From Brevinema andersonii (GTDB taxonomy: Bacteria; Spirochaetota; DYKD01): a DNA stretch of 64,000 nucleotides. Positions 9,352-18,037 of the stretch are shown one piece after another (position 1 is the stretch's first letter; each line of letters starts with the position of its first letter). A program made the position numbers and the translations under genes. The DNA lies in assembly GCA_020722765.1 (NCBI GenBank), contig DYKD01000007.1:1-64000 (forward strand), given 5' to 3'. Under the pieces are notes generated by a model, which searched no databases, was not told the origin of the DNA, and worked only from the letters and a program-made list of their open reading frames with translations.

Positions 9352-10587
9352 CTATCTCTTCAGTTTGTGTAGTTCAAATCCTTTATGGAGAGCTTTGACT
9401 GCCTGATCAATCTTTGAGCTGTCTATCACAGCGGAAATCTTGATTTCGGAAGTGCTGATCATCTGAAGGTTGATCCCTTCTTTTGAAAGAATCTGGAACA
9501 TCTGTGAAGCGATACCCGAGTGCGCTTTCATACCAATTCCAACAATGGATACAATTGCGATATCCTTGTCAACTGTTACTTCCCCTGCTTTTAAGGATTT
9601 TGATATTTTCTCTGTGATTGTGATAGCTTCGGGCAGGTCGGTTTTTAGTATAGTAAAGGAGATGTCGTTGACATCTTTCCTGCTTGAAGATTGGACTATC
9701 ATATTCACGCCAATGTTCTTGTCTGCAAGGTCTGAGAAAAGCCGCGCTGCGATTCCTGGCCTGTCTGGAAGGTTGGAAACTGTAATGCGGGCTTCATCTT
9801 TTTTTGCTGATACTCCAGTGACAACTATCTTTTCCATTGATTTGTCCTCCTTGATGCAATATGTTCCTATATTGTTGATAAGCGATTTTTCAAATGACGA
9901 TTTGACAACGAGCTTCACGTTGTATTTTTTAGCAAAAATGACAGACCTGTGGTGGAGGACTTTCGCTCCAGTGCTTGCAAGTTCCAAAACTTCGGAAAGG
10001 CTGATGGTGTTGAGCCTTTTTGCTTCAGGAACAATTCTAGGATCTGCTGTGTAGACTCCATCCACATCTGTATAGATTTCACAAAGGTCGGATTTAAGTG
10101 CGGCAGCAATAGCCACTGCTGTAGTGTCAGAGCCTCCACGACCAAGCGTGGTTATGTTGCCTTCAGGGTCAACACCTTGGAAGCCTGCAACAATGACAAT
10201 CCTTTTTTTCTTTAGATGATCCATGATAGGTTTTGTTGCGATGTTCTCTATTTTCGCTTTTGTAAAGGCCCTGTCTGTCACGATTCCGACCTGGGCACCA
10301 GTCATGGAAATAGCGTCTGAGCCAAGTTTTTTTATTGCCATGGCAAGAAGAGCTATGGAAACCTGTTCCCCTGTTGATACGAGCATGTCCAGTTCTCTGC
10401 GGTCAGGATTTTCATTGACAGCATGAGCAAGGTTGATTAGCCTGTCGGTCTCACCAGACATGGCTGAAACAACTACAACAATCTTATCCCCACGTTTCTG
10501 ATAAGCAATAGCTCTCTTGGCGACATTCATGATCCGTTCAGGTGACCCGACTGAGGTGCCACCATATTTTTGGACGATCAGAGCCAT
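9352..10587 (-). CDS. lysC: aspartate kinase
   Basis: MALIVQKYGGTSVGSPERIMNVAKR; GRGGSDTTAVAIAAAL; C-terminal tandem ACT domains. Confidence 0.95.
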   Translation of the reverse strand: MALIVQKYGGTSVGSPERIMNVAKRAIAYQKRGDKIVVVVSAMSGETDRLINLAHAVNENPDRRELDMLVSTGEQVSIALLAMAIKKLGSDAISMTGAQVGIVTDRAFTKAKIENIATKPIMDHLKKKRIVIVAGFQGVDPEGNITTLGRGGSDTTAVAIAAALKSDLCEIYTDVDGVYTADPRIVPEAKRLNTISLSEVLELASTGAKVLHHRSVIFAKKYNVKLVVKSSFEKSLINNIGTYCIKEDKSMEKIVVTGVSAKKDEARITVSNLPDRPGIAARLFSDLADKNIGVNMIVQSSSRKDVNDISFTILKTDLPEAITITEKISKSLKAGEVTVDKDIAIVSIVGIGMKAHSGIASQMFQILSKEGINLQMISTSEIKISAVIDSSKIDQAVKALHKGFELHKLKR

Positions 10588-10622
10588 AAGGGACTCTCCT
10601 GTGTGGAAAAATATTGAGAGAC

Positions 10623-10651
10623 AATATATAGAATCTCCTGTCTTGAGTCAA
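10623..10651 (-). promoter_or_regulatory. sigma70-type promoter for the lysC-cimA-murI operon
   Basis: minus strand TTGACT (10651-10646), 17-bp spacer, TATATT (10628-10623), just upstream of lysC. Confidence 0.65.
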
Positions 10652-10711
10652 TATTTTCACATATAAAACCGCATGAAATTTGAAAATTCAATTTTGATGA
10701 ATTAAATTACA

Positions 10712-10734
10712 TCATGTTTATTATTCAAACATGA
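10712..10734. promoter_or_regulatory. candidate operator: inverted repeat TCATGTTT-n7-AAACATGA overlapping the start codon of the XRE regulator
   Basis: 8-bp perfect arms 10712-10719 and 10727-10734, immediately at the start of an HTH gene. Confidence 0.55.
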
Positions 10735-11318
10735 AGAGGTTGTCGGAGGTTCTTGTGCAAGATATAGGCAGGAGGATTAGGAAAATCCGGTTGCGCCAGG
10801 ACCGAACTCTGGAGGAGGTTGCTCAAGCTTCTTTGCTGACACGTAGCATGATGTCCAAGGTTGAGAATGGGAAAGCGCTTCCTGCTGTTGCAGCACTTGT
10901 CCGTATTGCAGCAGCGTTGGGTGTTCCTGCGGCGGCACTGCTGGATGAGGGCTCTTCAACATCCACGATCTATCAGAAATCCATCATTAAAGATATTCCT
11001 GTTTTCACTGAAAAAGGATACTATTTTACCGCAATCGCTGGAAAAAGACCAGTAAAACTGATGCATCCTTTCCTTTTCCGTGCCAAGAAAGGAGAGGTAA
11101 AGCGTCATAAATTGAGTCATGCAGGTGAAGAATTTATTTATATGTTGGAAGGTGTCATGAAATACAAGGTGGGTGCTGTTGAGTATGTCCTTTCAGCTGG
11201 CGATACGCTCTATTTTGATGCTGAAGAGGATCATTCCCTTGTACCTATGACTGACGAAGTTTTATATATTGCTGTGATGTGTGATGATAATACTATGAAG
11301 AAGCAGGAAATCGACTGA
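10731..11318 (+). CDS. XRE-family transcriptional regulator with C-terminal cupin domain
   Basis: HTH_3 (IGRRIRKIRLRQDRTLEEVAQASLLTRSMMSKVENGKALPAVAALVRIAAALG) followed by cupin_2 (HKLSHAGEEFIYMLEGVMKYKVG...LSAGDTLYFDAEEDHSL). Confidence 0.9.
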   Translation: MKRLSEVLVQDIGRRIRKIRLRQDRTLEEVAQASLLTRSMMSKVENGKALPAVAALVRIAAALGVPAAALLDEGSSTSTIYQKSIIKDIPVFTEKGYYFTAIAGKRPVKLMHPFLFRAKKGEVKRHKLSHAGEEFIYMLEGVMKYKVGAVEYVLSAGDTLYFDAEEDHSLVPMTDEVLYIAVMCDDNTMKKQEID

Positions 11319-11334
11319 TCCTCGCACGAAAAAA

Positions 11335-11384
11335 GTGCCAGGTCTGTTTTTTTTTCCCATTGCTAAATTTGGCAGACCTGGTAC
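11335..11384. repeat. long imperfect palindrome (REP/MITE-like)
   Basis: gtgccaggtctg (11335-11346) pairs with cagacctggtac (11373-11384), 12 bp with one G.T; 26-nt loop. Confidence 0.7.
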
Positions 11385-11530
11385 TGTTTCTTTTGAGTGC
11401 AAGCCCTCCCATAAGGATTTGTGAGATATAAAATGTGGGATTCAGGAAAGGAATGTCTGATAGCTTTTATGGCAGGTGTTGTCAGTAATGTATCGCCAAT
11501 TCCAGCAAATTTGGAGAGTATGATTTTCAT
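11363..11530 (-). pseudogene. N-terminal remnant of a glycosyltransferase family 9 (heptosyltransferase-like) gene
   Basis: minus-strand reading MKIILSKFAGIGDTLLTTPAIKAIRHSFPESHILYLTNPYGRACTQKKQYQVCQI*; start preceded by aaggataaata; truncated into the adjacent palindrome; below the ORF-track length cutoff. Confidence 0.7.
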
Positions 11531-11654
11531 TATTTATCCTTAACCATGAGTATATGAGCATTTGCAAGTATAATCTAATAGATACAGAGGAATATGTCAA
11601 ATCCAAACTGATGATTCGAATTTTGAAGGGGGTTACAAAAAATTCGATAAACGC

Positions 11655-11683
11655 TTGACTTTATCAAAATTTATTATTATTAT
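11655..11683 (+). promoter_or_regulatory. sigma70-type promoter for the 11.7-17.7 kb envelope cluster
   Basis: TTGACT-17 bp-TATTAT, about 35 bp upstream of the first ORF. Confidence 0.65.
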
Positions 11684-11717
11684 AAAGTAGTTTATGATAT
11701 AAACTAAAGAGGTTGCC

Positions 11718-12395
11718 ATGAATAACCGTGTGCAGAAGATTGACAGGATTTTGAAGGATATTGAATCCTTGAGAGGGATGATAAGAAAAAAATCAAGTTA
11801 TCTCCAGCAGATTGACTTGCCATATCATCTTAAATTTATCGCTTTAATGACTGGGGTTTCAATAATTTCTTTTTCTTTATGGATGTTTTTCCTGTTAAAG
11901 ACATTCATAGAATTTGAAAAAATCCCACTTTATTTGAAGACTCTATATTTTACCCTTGTTTCGGTTATTACCATTTTAATCGGTTTTTTCAAATCAAAAT
12001 CTTTGGCTTCTGGAGCTAAACAAATTGATGAAAAATACAGGTTTTTTTCAATTTTCAAGGAATTCCTAGCCATTCCAGAACTGAAACACTCATATTTGTT
12101 ATGGTTGCTTACTGTGGTGGTTTTTCTTCCTTTATTAACATTCCATTTTGGAAGCGCTATTATTTTACCTCTTTTAGGACTTCTTTTCGGAGTGATTTGC
12201 GTATTTTTAGGTGGGATTTTCAGTGCGAAACCATATTTTTTTATTGGTTATTGGTTTCTGCTTTCTGGAATGCTTCCATTGTTTTTCCCTTTTTTAGATA
12301 TATGCATCATGGTTGCAGTTACTTGGGGTGGTGGTTTTTTGATATTTGGTCTGATATCCTGGTTCAGAAAGAAGGATGTTAAGAAGGCACGATAA
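11718..12395 (+). CDS. multi-pass membrane protein of unknown function
   Basis: 225 aa; coiled N-terminus followed by several hydrophobic helices; RBS aaagagg; translationally coupled to the downstream HTH gene. Confidence 0.75.
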   Translation: MNNRVQKIDRILKDIESLRGMIRKKSSYLQQIDLPYHLKFIALMTGVSIISFSLWMFFLLKTFIEFEKIPLYLKTLYFTLVSVITILIGFFKSKSLASGAKQIDEKYRFFSIFKEFLAIPELKHSYLLWLLTVVVFLPLLTFHFGSAIILPLLGLLFGVICVFLGGIFSAKPYFFIGYWFLLSGMLPLFFPFLDICIMVAVTWGGGFLIFGLISWFRKKDVKKAR

Positions 12396-12712
12396 TGACA
12401 AGGAAGGATAAATCAAAATTATTGTACGAACCTGTCCGTTTCAGGATAGTCACTTTTCTTGCAGCAGAAGAAGCGAAAGAAATCTCTTTTAACATGATCA
12501 AAGACGGCTTGAAACTTACAGCAGGAAACCTTTCCATCCAATTAAAAAAATTGGAACATGAGAATCTGATAAAAACAAGCAGGGAATTCAGGGACAACAA
12601 ACCATTGACGACTGTCTATATCACAAAGAAAGGTTATTCTTTGTTGACAGGACATCTGGAAGAAATGAGTCATATATTAGAAAAACTTAAAAAACAGGAG
12701 GCTCATGAATGA
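12395..12712 (+). CDS. winged-helix transcriptional regulator
   Basis: 105 aa; YEPVRFRIVTFLAAEEAKEISFNMIKDGLKLTAGNLSIQLKKLEHENLIKTSREFRDNKPLTTVYITKKGYSLLTGHLEEM resembles the HTH/DUF24-MarR-like winged-helix family. Confidence 0.8.
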   Translation: MTRKDKSKLLYEPVRFRIVTFLAAEEAKEISFNMIKDGLKLTAGNLSIQLKKLEHENLIKTSREFRDNKPLTTVYITKKGYSLLTGHLEEMSHILEKLKKQEAHE

Positions 12713-13452
12713 AAACCATAACTTTCATCGTATTCCTATTGAATGTTGTTGTTTGCAGCTTTAATCTTCAATCCATGACTGCTGAAGATGTAATCAATAA
12801 GGTTGATGCCAACCAGGAATTCAAAAATGAAAAATTTTCAGCACGCATGGTCATCAGCAAGAACAAGAGACAGTTAATCAAGTCTTTCACAGGTTACAGT
12901 CAGAAGGTTGGAAGTAAGTCTTTTATGGTGTTTACTAATCCTGAAGACAAAGGTGTTAAATATCTCAAGCTGGAAAACGAGCTTTATATCTATCTTCCAG
13001 ATGCACAGGACACAGTGAAAATATCCGGTCATATGTTACGTCAAGGGATGATGGGCAGTGACATTTCTTATGAAGACATGCTGACAAGCGATTCACTTCA
13101 GGACAAATATGTTTCAGTCATCGTCGGGAAGTCTAATTACAAAGGACGAAACTGTTATCATGTACGGATGACAGCTCAAAAGGATAATGTTACTTACTAT
13201 ATGCGGGAAGCATACATTGACAGTTCTCAATTTGTGGTCTTAAAAGTGAGTTTGTATGCTAAGAGCGGACGTATCCTAAAGCAGATGTTGTTTGATGATA
13301 TCAGACAGATTGGTGGGAGGTATATTGCAAACAAAATGTCCATTCAAGATATGACACGGAAAGGATCTCTGACGCAGTTGGAATTTTCGTCCATTGAATT
13401 TGATGCTCAGTTGCCAGCTGATCTTTTCACTAGAAATAACCTGTTACGATAG
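12709..13452 (+). CDS. LolA-like periplasmic protein (outer membrane lipoprotein-sorting protein family)
   Basis: signal peptide; AEDVINKVDANQEFKNEKFSARMVISKNKRQLIKSFTGYSQ...SFMVFTNPEDKGVKYLKLENELYIYLPDAQDTVKISGHMLRQGMMGSDISYEDM, LolA_like family pattern. Confidence 0.85.
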   Translation: MKTITFIVFLLNVVVCSFNLQSMTAEDVINKVDANQEFKNEKFSARMVISKNKRQLIKSFTGYSQKVGSKSFMVFTNPEDKGVKYLKLENELYIYLPDAQDTVKISGHMLRQGMMGSDISYEDMLTSDSLQDKYVSVIVGKSNYKGRNCYHVRMTAQKDNVTYYMREAYIDSSQFVVLKVSLYAKSGRILKQMLFDDIRQIGGRYIANKMSIQDMTRKGSLTQLEFSSIEFDAQLPADLFTRNNLLR

Positions 13453-13462
13453 GAATGTGATT

Positions 13463-14506
13463 ATGATGAAAAGAATAATTATCCTATTTCTTGTTTTTTT
13501 TACGGGTTTTTGTTTTTCAGATGTGCAGATCAATGGAAAATTTAATCATGATTCTGTGATAGTAAAAACTACAAACGATTTTAATTATACTGGAATAGCT
13601 GAATTTCGATTGATTATGACACGTATTTCAGACGATTGGCGTTTTTATTCAGATATTGGCTTGACTTCATATCTTGGAAATGCCGCAGTTCTTCCTTTCC
13701 CTGGTCTTTTTGATGTAAAATCACTGTTTATCAAATATGATTCAGGAATAGGGCAGTTTATAATAGGCCGTGCATATATTAACCTGGGACTTCCTGCTTT
13801 GTTTAATCCTTTTGAATTGAACAAAAATATCAGGTTTTCAGAACTATCCTATGAGAAGACAGGTATTGATGGGTTAAGCTATGATCTTGGTTTCGGTGAA
13901 TTGTCTGGAATAAGACTGTTTTTTATACCAGACAAGGATGCAAGTCTTATATCTGCGGGAGGAGATATTCGCATACATTCAACTTTCATAGATATGGGAT
14001 TTGTAGTCTCAAGAAAAAATGTGAATAACCATACCATAGGAACATATTTCCAGACTGATCTGATTTTAGACTTGAAAAGTGCCTGTGCCATTCATTTTGA
14101 TGAATCATTGAATTCCAAAGGTTCAGAAATTTCATTGAATTTGGATTATAGCTTGTTTGCAAATACAGTTGTCATCAATTCTGCATTTTATTACGCTGAA
14201 AAAGGTGCGACAAAATTATCAGATTACATCGTGTTACATGAAGATGATAGGTATATGACAGCAAGATACTATCTCTACATAGGTTCAGTATTCCAACCAG
14301 ATGAGTTCATGTCTGTCAACCTGGATTCATTCGTGAATATTATAGATAGCAGCTCTCTGCTTGTTCCATCTTTTACATACTTGCTTTCTAACGGACTGAC
14401 TGCATCCTTGTATGTCCCTTTTGTTTTTGGTTTTGCAAATGAGGAATTTTCAACTAAAAAATATGGTATCTTTAGTGTGGATTTACGTCTTGTTGCTAAA
14501 TTGTAA
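13463..14506 (+). CDS. predicted outer-membrane beta-barrel protein
   Basis: ORF-track start 13394 overlaps the upstream gene; ATG at 13463 begins a clean signal peptide MMKRIIILFLVFFTGFCFSD; alternating amphipathic strands throughout; ends VDLRLVAKL. Confidence 0.7.
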   Translation: MMKRIIILFLVFFTGFCFSDVQINGKFNHDSVIVKTTNDFNYTGIAEFRLIMTRISDDWRFYSDIGLTSYLGNAAVLPFPGLFDVKSLFIKYDSGIGQFIIGRAYINLGLPALFNPFELNKNIRFSELSYEKTGIDGLSYDLGFGELSGIRLFFIPDKDASLISAGGDIRIHSTFIDMGFVVSRKNVNNHTIGTYFQTDLILDLKSACAIHFDESLNSKGSEISLNLDYSLFANTVVINSAFYYAEKGATKLSDYIVLHEDDRYMTARYYLYIGSVFQPDEFMSVNLDSFVNIIDSSSLLVPSFTYLLSNGLTASLYVPFVFGFANEEFSTKKYGIFSVDLRLVAKL

Positions 14507-14523
14507 AGTTTTAGGAGGTTATT

Positions 14524-15192
14524 ATGTTGTTAGAAATCAATGATGTGTCAAAAACGTATCATGTAGGAAAGGTTGAAGTCAAGGCATTATCTTCAATCAA
14601 CCTGAAAATTGATAAAGGTGAATTTTCTGCATTTTGTGGTCCTTCCGGTTCTGGAAAAACGACACTTCTGAATATAATTGGATGTATTGACAATGCTGAC
14701 ACAGGTATCATGCGGTTAGATGGAAAAGACCTGGCAGGACGTTCTCCTGATGATTTTGCTCTCCTGAGAAGGGAATATTTCGGATTCATATTCCAGACAT
14801 ATAACCTTATTCCCGTTCTAACTGTTTTTGAAAATGTAGAGTTGCCATTACGGCTTATGAAACATTTTTCAGAATCAGAAATCACAGATAAAGTAATGAC
14901 AGTCCTGAAAAAGGTTGGTTTAGAGGAGATGGCATTCAGGAAACCAATGGAACTTTCAGGAGGGCAACAACAGCGGGTTTCTATAGCTAGGGCTCTTGTG
15001 AAAGGTCCTAAGCTGATTTTGGCAGATGAGCCTACTGCCAATCTTGATTCAAAGACAGGAGAATCAATCATCAATCTGATGGAAGAGATGAACCAGTCAG
15101 AAAAAGCGACATTTATTTTTTCTACGCATGATCCTTTGGTTATGAAACATGCTCGAAGGATAATCAATCTACATGACGGTATGATCCAATAA
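14524..15192 (+). CDS. ABC transporter ATP-binding protein (LolD/MacB type)
   Basis: Walker A CGPSGSGKTTLLN, signature LSGGQQQRVSIARAL, Walker B LILADEPTANLD, H-loop STHD. Confidence 0.95.
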   Translation: MLLEINDVSKTYHVGKVEVKALSSINLKIDKGEFSAFCGPSGSGKTTLLNIIGCIDNADTGIMRLDGKDLAGRSPDDFALLRREYFGFIFQTYNLIPVLTVFENVELPLRLMKHFSESEITDKVMTVLKKVGLEEMAFRKPMELSGGQQQRVSIARALVKGPKLILADEPTANLDSKTGESIINLMEEMNQSEKATFIFSTHDPLVMKHARRIINLHDGMIQ

Positions 15193-15211
15193 TTCTAAAA
15201 GGAGGCCCTGT

Positions 15212-16441
15212 GTGAAATACCTCATCTCACTTGCATGGAAAAATATTTTACGATATAAACGTAGGACGATCCTTACTTTTGTACTGCTGTCTGTCAGCAT
15301 GATGATGTATATCATCATGGACGGTATGTTTGCAGGCATGGATAAGATGACCATGGATAATTATGTGAATTTTGAAACAGGCCATTTCAAAATCTTAAGT
15401 GAAAGATATGATGAAGATGCGCCATTATCAATGAGTAATTTCATGAAAGATCCAGATTCAGTGATGGATAAGCTTCGAGATAAAAAATATGTCTCTGCAA
15501 TGACAAAAAGAGTCCAATTCATGGCAGAAGCTGACAATGGGATTGATGCTACCCCCTGTGTTGTAACTGGAATTGACAAGGTGACAGACAGTGCTGTTTT
15601 TACTACGACAAATTTCATCATGGATGGCAGTTTTCCCCAGGAAGAAGGAGTTGCTGTGTTAGGATTTGAGCTTGCAAAAAGTCTAGGTCTGGAAGTAGGC
15701 AGTTTATTTTATCTGACATTCAGGAATGAACAGGGAATGATAGACTCTGTGTCCTTTACAGTGAGTGGTCTGATTAATGCCCCTTCACCCATGGTGAATT
15801 CTTCAGGTGTGTATGTTTCCCTTCAAGAAGCATTGAGACTATTAAACACGGATGGAGCTACAGAAATCACTGTCATGATAAATGACCCTGAAAAATATAA
15901 GGATTATCTACCTGACCTTACTGGAACTTTAGCAGGATACAAAATCAAGAACTGGAAAGAGATGTCTAAGGATGTCACTTCCCTCATGGATACAAAAAAG
16001 AAATTTTCATATCTGTTCGTCATGGCTCTTCTCGTCATTGCTGTGGTAGGGATAGTTAACACTATGCTCATGTCGATATTTGAAAAAACCAAGGAAATCG
16101 GGATGCTCAAGGCAATAGGAATGAGAGACAAAGATATTGAACGGCTTTTCATGATAGAAGGTTTTCTTCTAGGTGCAATAGGAGGACTTTTCGGGATTCT
16201 CCTCGGTTCTTTAGTCAACTGGAATTTTGTAGTCAATGGGATCGATTTCGGTTCTATGGTTAAAGGATCTGAAGAGATGATGAATAGTCTCAGGATGCAG
16301 GATGTGTTATACTCAGCATGGAGCATCAAGACCTTGTTGACAAGCTTCATATTATGTGCAGGTCTTGGCACTCTTGCCAGTTATTATCCTGCCAGGAAAG
16401 CCACTAAGATGCAGGCAGTCGAATGCTTGCGTGTAATCTAG
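15212..16441 (+). CDS. ABC transporter permease (FtsX/MacB_PCD type)
   Basis: N-term AWKNILRYKRRTILTFVLLSVSMMMYI, C-term FEKTKEIGMLKAIGMRDKDIERLFMIEGFLLGAIGGLFGILLG. Confidence 0.93.
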   Translation: MKYLISLAWKNILRYKRRTILTFVLLSVSMMMYIIMDGMFAGMDKMTMDNYVNFETGHFKILSERYDEDAPLSMSNFMKDPDSVMDKLRDKKYVSAMTKRVQFMAEADNGIDATPCVVTGIDKVTDSAVFTTTNFIMDGSFPQEEGVAVLGFELAKSLGLEVGSLFYLTFRNEQGMIDSVSFTVSGLINAPSPMVNSSGVYVSLQEALRLLNTDGATEITVMINDPEKYKDYLPDLTGTLAGYKIKNWKEMSKDVTSLMDTKKKFSYLFVMALLVIAVVGIVNTMLMSIFEKTKEIGMLKAIGMRDKDIERLFMIEGFLLGAIGGLFGILLGSLVNWNFVVNGIDFGSMVKGSEEMMNSLRMQDVLYSAWSIKTLLTSFILCAGLGTLASYYPARKATKMQAVECLRVI

Positions 16442-16449
16442 GAGGAATT

Positions 16450-17685
16450 ATGTTGTTAAGACTGAAATTCGCTTTCAGAAATGTTCTTCGTAACAAGCGT
16501 AGGACATTGCTTTCTGCGCTTTCTATCTTTTTTGCTTCAGTAATTGTGGTCATAGCTATAGGTTGGTTTTCAGGCATTATGGAAATGATGTTTCAGAATT
16601 ATACAAAATATCAGACAGGAGACTTACGTGTCGTTTCTGAATATTATCCTTCACGTGAAAAATTCATGCCTGTGGATGAAATCATACAGGATTCCGATCC
16701 TTTGATAAGTGAACTGAAAAGTCTCAAGGGTGTGAAGAAAGTGGAGGAGCGTGCAAGATTCGGGATAATGCTTGCATCAGGTGACAGGACAGTCCATGCT
16801 ATAGGGATGGGAATCGATTTTAAAACGAGTGAATTTGATATCAGATCATCATTGGTTGATGATTCAGGAAACAGGTTTACAGATCCTCAATTAAAGGAGG
16901 AAGGATTGTATATTGGCCAGCAATTGGCTGAAAAACTGAAAGTAAAACCAGGTGATGTCCTTCTGCTTGCAGCACGTACTTCTGAAGGAGGAATCAATGG
17001 AATTAAGTTAAAAATCAATGGAATGTTCAGGATGGGTATGTATGCATATGACAGCAAGTTTTTTTTCATTACTTTGACTGATGCAAAACGTCTATTAAAA
17101 CTGGGGGAGGCCACTACTGAAGTTTTCATTTATAAAGATAAAAAAATCAATGAAAAAAACATTTTAGAAGCAGTAAGGAAGATTTTACCTTCTGGTATTA
17201 TTGTCCAGACACCGGCTGAACAGATAGGTGCGTATTACAGTGCTTTGGAAATGTCACAGACAGTGTATAAGGTGTTTCTTTTATTCATATTGTTTCTTGC
17301 CTCATTTGTGGTCATTAATACGATGATAATGTCGATTTTTGAAAGGATCAAAGAGATAGGGACATTGAAAGCTATAGGTATGACTGACAAGGAATGGTTT
17401 GTCAATTTCACATTGGAAGGTGCCATAATAGGAGGGATGGGAGGGATTACTGGTACAATAATAGGAGCATTGCTTGTGATTATCATGTATTATACAGGAG
17501 TTGACATGGCTGATGCAGTAAAAGGACTAGATATGCCGATTGAATCCATCATAAGACCCAAAATAGGTATTGGAGGTTTTTTATTCAGCCTTATTGCATC
17601 TGTGTTAGTACCGACTTTAGCAGCTATGATTCCTTCCCGCTATGTGAAACAATTTACACCTGCTGAAGCATTAAGAAAAGTATAG
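16450..17685 (+). CDS. ABC transporter permease (FtsX/MacB_PCD type), paralogue of the preceding gene
   Basis: likely start ATG 16450 (aggaggaatt RBS) rather than 16423; FAFRNVLRNKRRTLLSALSIFFAS; FERIKEIGTLKAIGMTDKEWFVNFTLEGAIIGGMGG. Confidence 0.93.
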   Translation: MLLRLKFAFRNVLRNKRRTLLSALSIFFASVIVVIAIGWFSGIMEMMFQNYTKYQTGDLRVVSEYYPSREKFMPVDEIIQDSDPLISELKSLKGVKKVEERARFGIMLASGDRTVHAIGMGIDFKTSEFDIRSSLVDDSGNRFTDPQLKEEGLYIGQQLAEKLKVKPGDVLLLAARTSEGGINGIKLKINGMFRMGMYAYDSKFFFITLTDAKRLLKLGEATTEVFIYKDKKINEKNILEAVRKILPSGIIVQTPAEQIGAYYSALEMSQTVYKVFLLFILFLASFVVINTMIMSIFERIKEIGTLKAIGMTDKEWFVNFTLEGAIIGGMGGITGTIIGALLVIIMYYTGVDMADAVKGLDMPIESIIRPKIGIGGFLFSLIASVLVPTLAAMIPSRYVKQFTPAEALRKV

Positions 17686-17699
17686 AGTAAAAATAATGA

Positions 17700-17727
17700 C
17701 AGGGAACAGTTTTTTAACTGTTCCCTG
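17700..17727. terminator. bidirectional terminator hairpin between convergent genes
   Basis: cagggaacagtt-tttt-aactgttccctg, perfect 12-bp stem, with a T-rich tail on the minus strand. Confidence 0.7.
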
Positions 17728-17741
17728 CGACATGAAAGTTT

Positions 17742-18026
17742 TTAAACTTGTTTCTTTTTAGGTTTTTGCTGGGAAAACTTGATTGATCCCCAAACAAATC
17801 CAATGACCAGGATGATGATTGCCCAACCCCACCACGGGACTGAACCAAAAACTGTGATAACAAGAAAGAAAACCAAGAAAAAAACGAGTGTTAGGACAAC
17901 ATAGCTTACCCACCAGACCCAAAGAGGTTTGTCTGCAAGGAAATTGCCCACACGTTGTTCCAGTTCCTTTTTCGTCTTGAGAATCTTCTGATTCTTTTTT
18001 GAAGAAGAACTCTTCTTTTTCGCCAT
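17742..18026 (-). CDS. small membrane protein, unknown function
   Basis: 94 aa, Lys/Ser-rich N-term and C-term flanking two hydrophobic helices; RBS ggaggc. Confidence 0.7.
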   Translation of the reverse strand: MAKKKSSSSKKNQKILKTKKELEQRVGNFLADKPLWVWWVSYVVLTLVFFLVFFLVITVFGSVPWWGWAIIILVIGFVWGSIKFSQQKPKKKQV

Positions 18027-18037
18027 AATGCCTCCTC

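Noticed and set aside
9470-10054. 194-aa plus-strand ORF antisense to lysC
   Set aside because: Opposite an unambiguous aspartokinase; no independent support.
14559-15167. 202-aa minus-strand ORF antisense to the LolD-like ATPase
   Set aside because: Complement of a canonical ABC ATPase; composition is typical of a shadow ORF.
14524-17685. MacAB-type macrolide exporter
   Set aside because: No MacA-type membrane fusion protein is present; the LolA-like partner and two separate permeases fit a LolCDE-like arrangement better.
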